A stretch of DNA of 64,000 bases, from assembly GCA_016178705.1 (NCBI GenBank), contig JACOST010000033.1, forward strand, positions 1-64,000, read 5' to 3'. Origin of the DNA: Deltaproteobacteria bacterium (GTDB taxonomy: Bacteria; Desulfobacterota; Binatia; HRBIN30; JACQVA1). A model generated the notes under the pieces. The model made no database searches. It was given only the letters and a program-made list of their open reading frames with translations, and was not told the DNA's origin. Position numbers and translations under genes: made by a program. Shown one piece after another: positions 6,002 to 14,627 of this stretch. How positions within the stretch are numbered: position 1 is the first letter of the stretch; each line of letters opens with the position of its first letter.

Positions 6002-7500
6002 TGCGACGCGCCGTTCTGATGCGACGCGTGATGACGCGATGGCGTGCGCGCGCTTGGCGAGGACATGTGGCGTCCGTCGTCGTGGCAGCCGTGCTATCCG
6101 GCTGCCCTCTTGCTCCACCGCCGCAGCACACCGACGTGTTGGAGCATGCCTTGCCGAAAGACACGAGCGTTCCGCCGGCTTGGAGTGCCACTGCCGGCGG
6201 CGACGAGGTGAGCGGCGACTGGCTGAAGTCGTTCGACGATCCGCGTCTGGACGCCGTGGTCGCTGAAGCGATCGCCAACAACCTCGACTTGCGCCAAGCC
6301 GCGGCGCAGGTCGAGATCGCGCGGCAGAACATCGTGATCGCCGGCGCCCGGCTGCTGCCGCAGATCGGCGCGCGCGTCGGCGGCGCCATCACCAAAGCCG
6401 AGGGTCAGGCCGGGACGTTCAAGAGCAACGACGAGTATCTGGCCGCGGCCTGGGAGATCGACGTGTGGGGCCGACTGCGCGCGCAGCGTGCCGGCGCTCG
6501 GGCAAGCTATGAAGGGAGCGCCCTCGACTACGCCTTCGCGCGGCAATCGCTGGCGGCGACCGCGGCGCAGAGTTGGTACCTCGCCGTCGCCACGCGTCAG
6601 CTCGTGGCGCTCGCCCGCGAGAGCGTCGCGTTGTTCAGCGAGCTGCTCGAGCTGGTGAAACTGCGCCGCACCGCCGGCAAGGTCGGCGATCTCGACGTCG
6701 CGGAGGCGAGCGCGAACCTCAATGTCGCCGAGAGCCAGGTCCGCACCGTCGAAGGTCTCTACGCCGACGCGCGGCGCAATCTGGAAGTGCTCATCGGACG
6801 CTACCCGGCGGCCGAACTCGAAATCGCCGAGACCTTCGCGCTGCTGCCGCCGCCGGTTGCCGCCGGGATGCCTTCCTCACTGCTCGAACGACGGCCCGAC
6901 CTCGTGGCGGCGGAGCGCCAAGTGTTGGCGGCATTCCGTACCCAGGAAGCCGCGCGGCTGGCGCTGTTGCCGTCGATCGGGCTCGTGGTGGACGGCGGGC
7001 AACTGAGCAGCGGAGTGCTCTCGTTACTGCGGCTCAACCCATGGCTGGCTCACGGGGCGATCGGCATGGATCTCCCAATCTATCAGGCGGGATCGTTGCG
7101 CGCGCAGATCAAGATCGCCACCGCGCAGCAGGAACAAGCGGTGGCGCGCTACGGCGCGGCGGTGTTGACGGCATTCCGCGAAGTGGAGGCCGCGTTGACC
7201 AACCAAGAATTGTTGGCGCAGCGCCTGCAGTACGAACAGCGGGCGCTCGGCGATCGCAGCGAGGCCGTGCGAATCGCCAAGCTGCGCTATCAAGCCGGAG
7301 CCATCGACCTGCTGTCAGTGTTGCACCTGCAAGCCGAACAGATCGCCAGCCAAGGCGAGGTCATCAAGCTGCGCAGTGCGCAACTCGCCAATCGCATCCA
7401 ACTGCACCTCGTGCTCGGCGGCAGCTTCGACGCTCAGCCCGCCGCGCAGCAGCCGAGCCCGGCACCAGAGTCTACACTCGGCCTCACAACCACGGAGTAG
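6001..7500 (+). CDS. Outer-membrane efflux lipoprotein, TolC/NodT family
   Basis: 499 residues from ATG 6001, which overlaps the preceding stop. The N-terminus is an Arg-rich signal peptide with lipobox LSGC (Cys35). Two OEP repeats follow, with family marks DWLKSFDDPRLDAVVAEAI (about 71-89), the coiled-coil rich YLAAAWEIDVWGRL segment (about 145-158) and ERRPDLVAAERQ (about 297-308). It is the channel-tunnel of a tripartite exporter with the HlyD protein upstream. A second OEP lipoprotein belongs to the RND operon at 49.6-55.6 kb. Confidence 0.92.
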   Translation: MRRAVLMRRVMTRWRARAWRGHVASVVVAAVLSGCPLAPPPQHTDVLEHALPKDTSVPPAWSATAGGDEVSGDWLKSFDDPRLDAVVAEAIANNLDLRQAAAQVEIARQNIVIAGARLLPQIGARVGGAITKAEGQAGTFKSNDEYLAAAWEIDVWGRLRAQRAGARASYEGSALDYAFARQSLAATAAQSWYLAVATRQLVALARESVALFSELLELVKLRRTAGKVGDLDVAEASANLNVAESQVRTVEGLYADARRNLEVLIGRYPAAELEIAETFALLPPPVAAGMPSSLLERRPDLVAAERQVLAAFRTQEAARLALLPSIGLVVDGGQLSSGVLSLLRLNPWLAHGAIGMDLPIYQAGSLRAQIKIATAQQEQAVARYGAAVLTAFREVEAALTNQELLAQRLQYEQRALGDRSEAVRIAKLRYQAGAIDLLSVLHLQAEQIASQGEVIKLRSAQLANRIQLHLVLGGSFDAQPAAQQPSPAPESTLGLTTTE

Positions 7501-7628
7501 CGTTCGCCGAGCGCGAAGGAGCGCCGTATGTTATGCGCACCGGGAAGCGAGGCTGTGGCCGTCATGGTTGACCCGCAGCCCAGGCGCTTGCTACCTAGAA
7601 CTCAAGACAACCAACGAGGAGCCATTGT

Positions 7629-8414
7629 ATGAAGCCTATGCGTTCGTTCGTAGTCGCGATGCTCTGCTGTTTCACTGTTGCCGCTGTCTCTGTCGGCCGT
7701 CTGTGGGCCGCGGATGGGCCGGTGCTGCCACTACCGGCTGAGGATCAGCAGGAGATTACCGCTCGACTCGGGGCTGGCGTGGTGGGTCAGGCGCTGCCGA
7801 GCAATCCCATCACCAACCCCGCCGTCTACTTCCCGCTGCAGGAACGGTCGCTGACTTACCTGGTCACGGCCGGACCGAACGCCGGCAACACGCAGACGCT
7901 CAAGGTCGCGAAGCGCAACCGGCCCAACGGAACGCCGGCGTGGCGCTTTGGCATCTCGCCCACACTCAACGGCTTCATCAGCCAGAACGCCGCGGGCGAT
8001 TTCATGATGCCCTCGGTGGCCGACTCCGACCACGATGTCTTGGTGATCACGACGCCGCCGAACCCGTTCGTCATCAACGGCATCAAGCCGGGCGAGACCC
8101 GAACGTTCTCGCAGACGGTTGCGGTGAACTACCTCGACGATCCGACGAGGCAGGACTACTCAGGAAACCTGAACGGCTCGTATACGTACGTCGGCACCTA
8201 CCAGGTGACCGTACCAGCGGGAACCTACCAGGCGGTCCTGATGCGCCTCAAGTATGAGGGCAAGGTCGGGCCTGCCCACACGCAGGACACCGCGTACTAT
8301 CTCTTCGCTCCGCAGGTCGGTGTGGTGGCGATGGTCACCCAAGAAGACGTCGAGGCCTTCTGGATCATCCACATTGATTCGAAAATGGGAAAGGTGCTGG
8401 CCTCCACCAACTGA
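7629..8414 (+). CDS. Secreted protein of unknown function
   Basis: 261 residues with a signal peptide ending near LWA-A (about residue 29). The mature part is rich in beta-strand, Thr, Tyr and Asn (e.g. LNGSYTYVGTYQVTVPAGTYQ, split around residues 183-202) and has no cysteine. The block YVGTYQVTVPAGTYQA followed by MRLKYEGKVGPA resembles the lipocalin/LolA-like surface-associated folds where a quantity is related to T-x-x-AG, but no family is certain. SD: aacgaggag upstream of ATG. It lies 128 bp after the efflux channel and 34 bp before a channel protein gene. Confidence 0.65.
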   Translation: MKPMRSFVVAMLCCFTVAAVSVGRLWAADGPVLPLPAEDQQEITARLGAGVVGQALPSNPITNPAVYFPLQERSLTYLVTAGPNAGNTQTLKVAKRNRPNGTPAWRFGISPTLNGFISQNAAGDFMMPSVADSDHDVLVITTPPNPFVINGIKPGETRTFSQTVAVNYLDDPTRQDYSGNLNGSYTYVGTYQVTVPAGTYQAVLMRLKYEGKVGPAHTQDTAYYLFAPQVGVVAMVTQEDVEAFWIIHIDSKMGKVLASTN

Positions 8415-8448
8415 AGCCGAGGCAGTCCGCCAACGCAAGTGAGGTGAG

Positions 8449-9180
8449 GTGGCGATGCCCAGGCCCGCGGACGGACAATCGGCGAAGGGAGGACAGCCGG
8501 CAGCCGCCACCGCCCGAGTGCTCCGCGGGCGCTTCACCGGGCTGACGATCGTCTTGGTGGTCCTCTTCTTCCTCCTGATCACCGTCAGTGATGTCGAACT
8601 CCGCGCGCTACTCATCGACCTAACTCTTTCCGTGCTGATGCTGTTCGCGATACGCAGCGTCGGGCGCCGCGTGCGCGTAGCCACGGCGGCGCTCGCTCTG
8701 CCGACCTTCATCTGCCAATGGACCTTGCATCTCCCCCATTCTCCGATCCCTCATTCCGTCACCTTCGCCTTCACAATGGCATTCCTCGCGTTCCTGACCG
8801 TGATCGTCTTGATCACCGTCCTCTCTGAGCAAACCATTAGCGCTGACACGATAGTCGGCGGCGTGTGCGCCTACCTCTTGCTGGGAGTGACGTGGGGCTT
8901 TGCCTACACGCTGCTGGTATCGGTGTCGCCGGATGCGTTCACAATTTCTCCCGCCCTTGCGGCGGCGGCCCATTGGGAAACGTCGACAGCGCCGAAGTCG
9001 CCCCTTATGCAATACTATAGCTTCGTGACGCTCTCGACCTTGGGGTATGGAGATATGTCGCCGTTGAGCGCTGCGGCGCGATCGCTCTCGGTGGCGGAGG
9101 GCTTGTCGGGCCAACTGTATCTGGCGGTGCTGATCGCCCGCTTGGTGAGCGGGCACGCGGCGGGACTACACAAGCAATGA
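8449..9180 (+). CDS. Potassium-channel-like membrane protein (Ion_trans_2 pore)
   Basis: 243 residues. About four N-terminal hydrophobic helices (34-46, 54-68, 78-92, 104-125) are followed by a helix at 135-158, a pore loop with the selectivity filter TLGYGD (197-202), and a last helix (213-230). Only the final two helices plus filter are the canonical K+ pore; the N-terminal part is not a voltage sensor I recognise. GTG 8449 and ATG 8455 are both possible starts; SD is gtgaggtgagg. A paralogue with the same architecture is encoded at 48913-49602. Confidence 0.82.
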   Translation: MAMPRPADGQSAKGGQPAAATARVLRGRFTGLTIVLVVLFFLLITVSDVELRALLIDLTLSVLMLFAIRSVGRRVRVATAALALPTFICQWTLHLPHSPIPHSVTFAFTMAFLAFLTVIVLITVLSEQTISADTIVGGVCAYLLLGVTWGFAYTLLVSVSPDAFTISPALAAAAHWETSTAPKSPLMQYYSFVTLSTLGYGDMSPLSAAARSLSVAEGLSGQLYLAVLIARLVSGHAAGLHKQ

Positions 9181-9214
9181 AGCGCAAACGAACGAAATCA
9201 GGGAGGACACGCGG

Positions 9215-9562
9215 ATGAACAACACAGGTGATCGTACCGGCGATTTGTCGAGGGGCACGGCGGCGATGCTGGTGGCCCTGCTGGCGAGCGCCTGCGCCAA
9301 CACGTTGGTGCAGAATGCGCCCTCAGCCATGCAGACCACAGAGAGTCGCGCCCGCTTCGAACTCAACTGCCCGACCGTGGAGGCCACGGTGCTGTCGCAG
9401 AAACTCGTCCAAGGGTTTCGCTTCGAAGGGACGGAGTACACCATCGGCGTGCGCGGCTGTGGACGACAAGCCGTGTACGTCACCTATTGCCGCGACCAAA
9501 GCGACTGCAACGCCCTGTCGCAAACCGGTCGCACCAGCGAGCTAAAGAATCTCGCTCCGTAA
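9215..9562 (+). CDS. Small lipoprotein with GCG/C-rich C-terminal motif
   Basis: 115 residues; lipobox LASAC (Cys27). The mature part contains FELNC, a VRGCGRQAVYVTYC core and a final Cys, i.e. a pattern (GCG...Y..C) seen in small cysteine-paired secreted proteins of delta-type proteobacteria. Function unknown. SD gggaggacacgcgg precedes ATG 9215. It follows the channel gene by 34 bp and may share its transcript. Confidence 0.7.
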   Translation: MNNTGDRTGDLSRGTAAMLVALLASACANTLVQNAPSAMQTTESRARFELNCPTVEATVLSQKLVQGFRFEGTEYTIGVRGCGRQAVYVTYCRDQSDCNALSQTGRTSELKNLAP

Positions 9563-9597
9563 GGGGCTTCGCTCAAAATGGAGCAATCTCCGCGCTC

Positions 9598-9672
9598 GTC
9601 ATTCCGGCGAAAGCCGGAATCCAGGATCGAACCACACGTCCCCGCCTGGATACCGGCTTTCGCCGGTATGAC
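9598..9672. repeat. REP-like palindrome ('attccggcgaaagccggaat')
   Basis: Two 28-nt arms, 9598-9625 and 9645-9672, each contain their own small hairpin (ccggcgaaagccgg; ccggctttcgccgg) and mirror each other. It is the widespread bacterial repeat that translates as VIPAKAGIQ / IPAFAGMT. It lies between the lipoprotein and the propeller gene and creates a spurious 51-codon N-terminal extension of the latter. Confidence 0.9.
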
Positions 9673-9730
9673 GGACAGACCGCCGGGATTTTGTGCAAAC
9701 CCTTCGCAAGCGATGACAAATGGAGGGACT

Positions 9731-10762
9731 GTGAAATTTGCAGATTCGTTGATGAGCGCGACGCCACTCGTCGGCGCAGCGATGCTGCTGCTGACCGGCT
9801 GCTCCGCCATGTCGCAGCTATCGGGTGGTGGCGGTGTGGTGTCCAGCGCGGTGATTGCATCGATCCCGGTGGGAGAAGGCCCTACCTTGCTCGCGCTCTC
9901 TGCCGACGGCTCTCGGCTCTACGCCGCTTCCAATTCGCAGTTTTCGGTGATCAACACCGCGGGCAACGCCGTGATCGCAACGATCTCGATCGATCCGTAT
10001 CCGGCCGGGCTGGCGCTGACACCGGATAGTGCCCGAGCCTTCGTCACCAACCTCTTTGCCGTGAAGCTGACGACGGTAGACTTGGCGATCAATGCGGTCG
10101 ACTCACCTATCCAACTGTTCGCCAGCCTTACTCGCGGCGGATTCGGTCGCGTCAGCGTGTCGCCGGACGGCACGGCCGCCTACGTCGTGAACGGGGCGAA
10201 CCAAGCGATGGCGGTCGTCGACACTGTCACACCCGACACCGCGAGTCTGATGATGGATATGCAACCGGTCGATGTCGCGGTCGCACCCGACGGACGCACC
10301 GCCTACGTCGCCGGGTGCAAGAACTTTTGCGCCACCGGTACCGTCGAGGTGTTGGACACCACTTCTCGGCTGGTTACCACCTCGTTCGCCGTGGGACCGA
10401 AGCCCTATCGCATCGTCCTTTCGCCGGACGGCAAACGCGCATACACCACCAACCTCGGCGGCCCCAGCGTGTCGGTAATCGATCTCGCCACCAATCAGGT
10501 CACCGCCACCGTGCCCGTGCCGATCGAACCGACCGGGCTGGCGCTATCGCGCGACGGGGCACGGATCTACGTGGCGAGCCAAATGGCGGGAACGATCACG
10601 GTGATCGATGCCTCGACCAACAGCGTGCAAGCGACAGCGAAGGTGGCCGACAACGCCCGCGAAGTCGTCGTCGCCGCGGACGGGCGGCGAGTGTACGTGT
10701 CCACGTTGCACTCCGTGATCGTGGTCGACGCTCAGTCGTTAGGTGCGGCAAGTACGAACTGA
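9731..10762 (+). CDS. YVTN-family beta-propeller lipoprotein
   Basis: 343 residues from GTG 9731, chosen because GGAGGG lies 4-5 nt upstream and the signal peptide then begins properly; lipobox LLTGC gives Cys24. ATG 9713 is an alternative; anything further upstream is REP-repeat sequence. The mature protein is a series of about seven blades with the YVTN signature pattern (LALSADGSRLYAA, LSPDGKRAYTTN, LSRDGARIYVAS; each ends in V-DT or I-DASTN). Such periplasmic or surface propellers are binding scaffolds, sometimes in quinoprotein or cytochrome contexts; an octaheme cytochrome is encoded convergently 22 bp downstream. Confidence 0.88.
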   Translation: MKFADSLMSATPLVGAAMLLLTGCSAMSQLSGGGGVVSSAVIASIPVGEGPTLLALSADGSRLYAASNSQFSVINTAGNAVIATISIDPYPAGLALTPDSARAFVTNLFAVKLTTVDLAINAVDSPIQLFASLTRGGFGRVSVSPDGTAAYVVNGANQAMAVVDTVTPDTASLMMDMQPVDVAVAPDGRTAYVAGCKNFCATGTVEVLDTTSRLVTTSFAVGPKPYRIVLSPDGKRAYTTNLGGPSVSVIDLATNQVTATVPVPIEPTGLALSRDGARIYVASQMAGTITVIDASTNSVQATAKVADNAREVVVAADGRRVYVSTLHSVIVVDAQSLGAASTN

Positions 10763-10784
10763 TGAAACCGGTTGGCGTTCGCGT

Positions 10785-13115
10785 TCAACGGGGTTGCGAA
10801 TTCACGGGTGCGTCTGCATTCGCGCTGAGCTGATTCACGAGGTGCTTCGCGCTCGGGTCGTCGGGGGCGACCGCCGCTAGTCGGCGCGCATACTCCAACG
10901 CGGCGTCGCGCTTGCCCGCGTCGCGGTTGATCGTCGCCAACGCCAACAGCAACTCGCGATCCGTTGGATGCCGCGCTGCTGCGGTGGATAGCGCCACCAG
11001 TGCGCGTTCGGTCTGTCCGCTCGAGTGCAGCGCCACGCCGAGCACGTAGCCGAAATGCGGATCGTCCGGACGCAGCGTTGCTGCGCGCTGGAGTGCGTCG
11101 ATTGCTTCAGGCAGCCGCTTCTGACGGGCCAACAGCAGACCGAGCGCGAGCTGCAGCGCCGCGTCGTCGGGCGCGGCCGCGATCCCGGCGCGCAGCAGCC
11201 GCTCGCCGTCCGGGTCTCGCTGCTCGATGCGATAGAGATCAGCCAAGTTCACATAGGCCGGCGTGTAACTCCGCTGCAACGCGATCGCGGCGCGAAACTC
11301 CGCCTCGGCCTGCGGCCCCTGGCCTTGTTCCGCGAAAAGCGTACCGAGATTGGTGCGCGCTTCCGGACGGTCGGCATCGACGCGTTGCGCGGCGACATAC
11401 TCGGCCGCGCCGCGATCAATGCGTGCGCGCAGCGACTCATCCAGATCGCCCGCTGGCACCGTCGCAAGCTGGCGCGCTGCCTCGATGCGCACGGCGCGCA
11501 GCGGATCGTCCAACAGCGGCGTGGCCAGCTTCACGCGCTGGGGCGGCGGGATCGCCTCCAGCGACGCCAGCGCGGCGCGACGAACGAGCGCATCGTCATC
11601 GCGCAGCGCGGTCTCGACGGCGCCCGCAGTGGCCGGGCTCACGCGCAGCAGCCCCAGCGCGGTGGCGCGGGCGATTCCCGGCTGCACGGTGTCGGTCACC
11701 AGTCGGCTGAGCAGCGCGGCGGCGTCGGGGTTCCCGGTCCGCCCGGCGTGCAACGCGCGCGCGTAGGTCTGATAGCCAACGGGGTCGTGCCCGTACCACT
11801 CGCGCACGCGATCACGCGCCCATTCGGCGCTGCGCTCGGTGTGGCACTGCGTGCAGGCATTGGGCGTCCCAATCTCGACCGACAGATCGGGGCGCGGCAC
11901 GCGCAGACTGTGGTCGTGGCGCGGATCGACAATCATGTAGGTGCGGGTCGGCATGTGGCAGCTCGTGCACTTCGCTGCGCTCGAGTTGGCGGGATGGAAG
12001 TGATGCGCCGGGCCATCGTATTTCGCCGCCAGATGGCATTGCGCGCACACTGCGTTGCCTTCGGCGCGCAGCTTCAGGCTGTGCGGCTCATGGCAGTCCG
12101 TGCAGCCGACACCACTGCGATACATGCGGCTCTGCACGAACGAGCCGTACTCGTAGACCTCACCATCGATCTGACCGTCGGCGTAGTAGAGACCCGGCGT
12201 GAGCAGCGCGGGAAGGTATGCGTCGAGCAGCGGTTGGCCAGGCCGGTATTCGTTGCTGATGACGCTGCGCCGCGAGTGGCATGGGGCGCAGACCGTGATC
12301 GTCGCCTGCGCATGAGCTGGAGATGCCGGTCGCGCGTTGCCGGTCTGCGCATCGATGGTCCACCGTGTGTCGCTTGAGCGAGCGAGTCGGACGCTTAGGC
12401 CATAGTCGGATACCGAGGGATCTTTCCCCGCTGTCGCCCACGCCAGATGCCGAGCGCCGGGGCCGTGGCAGGCTTCGCAGGCGACGTCGATTTCGGACCA
12501 CGTAGTCGCGTAACGGTTGGCGGCGGCATCGTAGTGTTTGCGCAGGTTGGTCGAGTGACAGGCGGCGCATTGGTAGTTCCATGTTTGGTCCGCACCGGTC
12601 CAATGCAGCGGGTCGCCGGGTACGATGCGTTCGTTGGGATACAACGCGAACCAACGCGGACCGCCCGACGCGCTCGGACGGGTGTCCGCGGCGAGGGTCA
12701 AACTCTGCAACCGGCCGCCGGGGAACTCGACGAGGTATTGCTGCAGCGGCTCGACGCCAAAGGTGTACTTGATCTCGAAGGTCGCCGGTTTGCCGTCGGG
12801 GCCCTCGGTGCGGACGAAGAACTTTCCATCGCGTTGGAAGAACTTCGACGTGATTCCAGAGTGCGACAGCGACGCATCGTGGAAATTGCCGCGGACCGTC
12901 TTGGCGTCGGCGACTTGCATCGCGCGTTTGTGATTGGAGCCACGCCACGCCTGAGCCTGCGCGGCGTGGCATGGCGTGCAGGCCGTGCTGCCGACGTAAC
13001 CCGCGGCCGCGTCTGTGGCGGTCGACGGTGGTGCCGCGGTGGCCGTAGTGCCCGCGATGAGAGTGAGCGCTGCGACTAGGCGCAGCCACGTCGCCGCTGC
13101 GCGGCCGGCTGTCAC
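10785..13115 (-). CDS. Octaheme c-type cytochrome with HEAT and TPR repeats
   Basis: 776 residues. Signal peptide (about 1-28), then eight CxxCH haem sites: residues 46, 183, 213, 276, 338, 357, 383 and 421 (start Cys). A HEAT-like helical section (about 445-560, with LRVSPATAGAVETALRDDDALVRRAAL split around 495-521) is followed by TPR units (about 585-765). The product is periplasmic and would move electrons while docking a partner through the helical repeats. Related multihaem-TPR proteins exist in several soil phyla, substrate unknown. Start is GTG 13115, overlapping the OmpA stop as GTGA, so it is translationally coupled. Confidence 0.9.
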   Translation of the reverse strand: MTAGRAAATWLRLVAALTLIAGTTATAAPPSTATDAAAGYVGSTACTPCHAAQAQAWRGSNHKRAMQVADAKTVRGNFHDASLSHSGITSKFFQRDGKFFVRTEGPDGKPATFEIKYTFGVEPLQQYLVEFPGGRLQSLTLAADTRPSASGGPRWFALYPNERIVPGDPLHWTGADQTWNYQCAACHSTNLRKHYDAAANRYATTWSEIDVACEACHGPGARHLAWATAGKDPSVSDYGLSVRLARSSDTRWTIDAQTGNARPASPAHAQATITVCAPCHSRRSVISNEYRPGQPLLDAYLPALLTPGLYYADGQIDGEVYEYGSFVQSRMYRSGVGCTDCHEPHSLKLRAEGNAVCAQCHLAAKYDGPAHHFHPANSSAAKCTSCHMPTRTYMIVDPRHDHSLRVPRPDLSVEIGTPNACTQCHTERSAEWARDRVREWYGHDPVGYQTYARALHAGRTGNPDAAALLSRLVTDTVQPGIARATALGLLRVSPATAGAVETALRDDDALVRRAALASLEAIPPPQRVKLATPLLDDPLRAVRIEAARQLATVPAGDLDESLRARIDRGAAEYVAAQRVDADRPEARTNLGTLFAEQGQGPQAEAEFRAAIALQRSYTPAYVNLADLYRIEQRDPDGERLLRAGIAAAPDDAALQLALGLLLARQKRLPEAIDALQRAATLRPDDPHFGYVLGVALHSSGQTERALVALSTAAARHPTDRELLLALATINRDAGKRDAALEYARRLAAVAPDDPSAKHLVNQLSANADAPVNSQPR

Positions 13116-13606
13116 CGGACTGTGACTTCCACGCGTCGGTTGTTACGGCGTCCTTGCGTCGTCGCATTCGTCTCGGCGGCGTAGGCTTCGCCGAAACCGG
13201 TGGTGACGATGCGCGACATCGCGATGCCTTGAGAGTTCAGGGAGGCGGCCACATTTGCGGCCCGCTGGCCGGCGAGGTTCTGATTGTTTGCTTCGCTGCC
13301 GGTCGAATCGGTGAAACCCTGCACGTTGAAGCTGGCCTGCGGATAGGGTTGCATCTGCTGCACGAACCAGCGCAGTTGGCGCTGCCCATCGTCGTCGATG
13401 GCATCGCTGCTAACTGCGAAGTACACCACTGCCGCGTATTTCTGCGCCTGCGCATGCGCCAAAGTCTCTTGCTGTTGGTTGAAGCGCTGTTGCGCTTCGA
13501 GCTGCTCTGTCTTCTGTTCGTAGGAGCGTTGATACGCGGAGGGACAGCCGGCGAGGATCAGCATCGCGCAGGCCGCAACTGCAATGGCTCTCGAGATCGT
13601 CGTCAT
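13112..13606 (-). CDS. OmpA-family peptidoglycan-associated lipoprotein
   Basis: 164 residues; lipobox LAGC (Cys21), a Gln/Glu-rich coiled-coil spacer (about 28-55), then an OmpA_C domain (about 57-164) with the peptidoglycan-binding signature GFTDSTGSEANNQNLAGQRA and the final NNRRVEV. It anchors the outer membrane to the cell wall and may tether the cytochrome. Overlaps the EF-hand gene upstream by ATGA and the cytochrome gene downstream by GTGA. Confidence 0.9.
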   Translation of the reverse strand: MTTISRAIAVAACAMLILAGCPSAYQRSYEQKTEQLEAQQRFNQQQETLAHAQAQKYAAVVYFAVSSDAIDDDGQRQLRWFVQQMQPYPQASFNVQGFTDSTGSEANNQNLAGQRAANVAASLNSQGIAMSRIVTTGFGEAYAAETNATTQGRRNNRRVEVTVR

Positions 13607-14007
13607 TTGTTGGCCTTCACTTCGTACACCGCGATCACCTCTTCGACGGACAACACTCCGTCCTTGTTGCGATCCGCGGTCTCGAAATCCAACTCACGGA
13701 CGCGCTCGAACTCGTGCAGGCTGATCCGCCCATCGCCGTTGCTGTCCGCATTCTTCATGTCGTCGGGAAAGGTGAGCCGAGCGATCTCCTCGGCGCTGAG
13801 GAACCCGTCCTTGTTCACATCGGCGCGGTAGAAGACTTCGATGATGCGGACATCGAACTCCTGGCGATCGACGACGGCGTCATGGTTCGTGTCGGTTTCA
13901 GCGAACGCGGCACGCGGGTCGTACTTCTGCGGAGTCTCCTCGGCGCGGGCTGCGCCGGCGGCGCTGAGGAATCCGGCGGCGAGAACAAGGATGCAGGTCG
14001 AGCGCAT
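13603..14007 (-). CDS. Secreted four-EF-hand calcium-binding protein
   Basis: 134 residues from ATG 14007, chosen over a longer frame because GAAGGAGACC (minus strand, 14011-14020) lies just upstream and a clean signal peptide (cleavage near ARA-E, about residue 22) follows. Four canonical 12-residue loops are visible: 39-50 (DTNHD), 63-74 (DVNKDG), 88-99 (DSNGDG) and 112-123 (DRNKDG), all ending in Glu. It is a calmodulin-like periplasmic Ca2+ binder. Its stop overlaps the OmpA start (ATGA), so it heads a three-gene coupled unit. Confidence 0.88.
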   Translation of the reverse strand: MRSTCILVLAAGFLSAAGAARAEETPQKYDPRAAFAETDTNHDAVVDRQEFDVRIIEVFYRADVNKDGFLSAEEIARLTFPDDMKNADSNGDGRISLHEFERVRELDFETADRNKDGVLSVEEVIAVYEVKANK

Positions 14008-14034
14008 GACGGTCTCCTTCGCGGTCACTGCCGA

Positions 14035-14523
14035 CTACGCCGGCTGAATTGCCCAGGTGCCGTCGGCCTGACGGCAGGCGGTGCCATACGACGACTGCGG
14101 CTCGCCGCCGATATTGATCGTCTGCTGGTATTGGCGACAATACTGTCCGTTCTGCTGATAGGTGCGGGTCGGCGTGATCGAACCGGAGTTCCCCGTCTGC
14201 GCATTCTTCCACACCGATGCTTGACCGGCAGCATTCTGCTCAAACGCCTGCGTGGCCGCTTGCGCGGCCATCTGCTTGTCGCGGTCGTCGAGCTTGTGCC
14301 CGACGACTCCGCCGAGCGCACCGCCCATCAACGCGGCGCCGACGATCATGGCCGGACTAGCGCCGGCGGCCGCCGCGATCCCGGCGCCGAGGCCGGCGCC
14401 GAGCAACCCGCCCAACATGGCCTTCGGGTTGTCCCCATAGGTCTGCTTCATCGTCGCGCAGGAACTCACGACGAACGCCAGCAGAATAATCGGCGCCACT
14501 TTGCGAATCGCACTACGGGGCAT
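14035..14523 (-). CDS. Glycine-zipper lipoprotein (17 kDa antigen-like)
   Basis: 162 residues from ATG 14523, with GGAG 8-9 nt upstream. Lipobox VSSC (Cys22); a Gly-zipper membrane segment (about 37-70: LGGLLGAGLGAGIAAA...GGALGGVVGHKL) that can bury in a membrane; then a C-terminal domain with RTYQQNGQYCRQYQQTI, typical of the surface-antigen / RcpB-type tail. Likely an outer-membrane protein. It lies 27 bp upstream of the EF-hand gene on the same strand. Confidence 0.82.
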   Translation of the reverse strand: MPRSAIRKVAPIILLAFVVSSCATMKQTYGDNPKAMLGGLLGAGLGAGIAAAAGASPAMIVGAALMGGALGGVVGHKLDDRDKQMAAQAATQAFEQNAAGQASVWKNAQTGNSGSITPTRTYQQNGQYCRQYQQTINIGGEPQSSYGTACRQADGTWAIQPA

Positions 14524-14627
14524 GGGCTTCTCCAATCAATCTCGCTCCAGTATCCCGACGGCGGAACGCTCGATCTCGTGACCACCTGAGATCGAGCGCC
14601 GCTCGCCGTTTCGGGAGGGAGTACTCT

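Noticed and set aside
4835-6118. 427-codon minus-strand frame opposite the HlyD gene
   Set aside because: Antisense shadow typical of high-GC DNA; the plus-strand HlyD protein has clear domains.
9578-9730. N-terminal extension of the YVTN propeller frame
   Set aside because: Encoded by the REP repeat (RRKPESRI, IPAFAGMT); a proper lipoprotein signal starts at GTG 9731.
11025-12377. 450-codon plus-strand frame opposite the octaheme cytochrome
   Set aside because: Antisense shadow; the eight CxxCH sites on the minus strand define the real gene.
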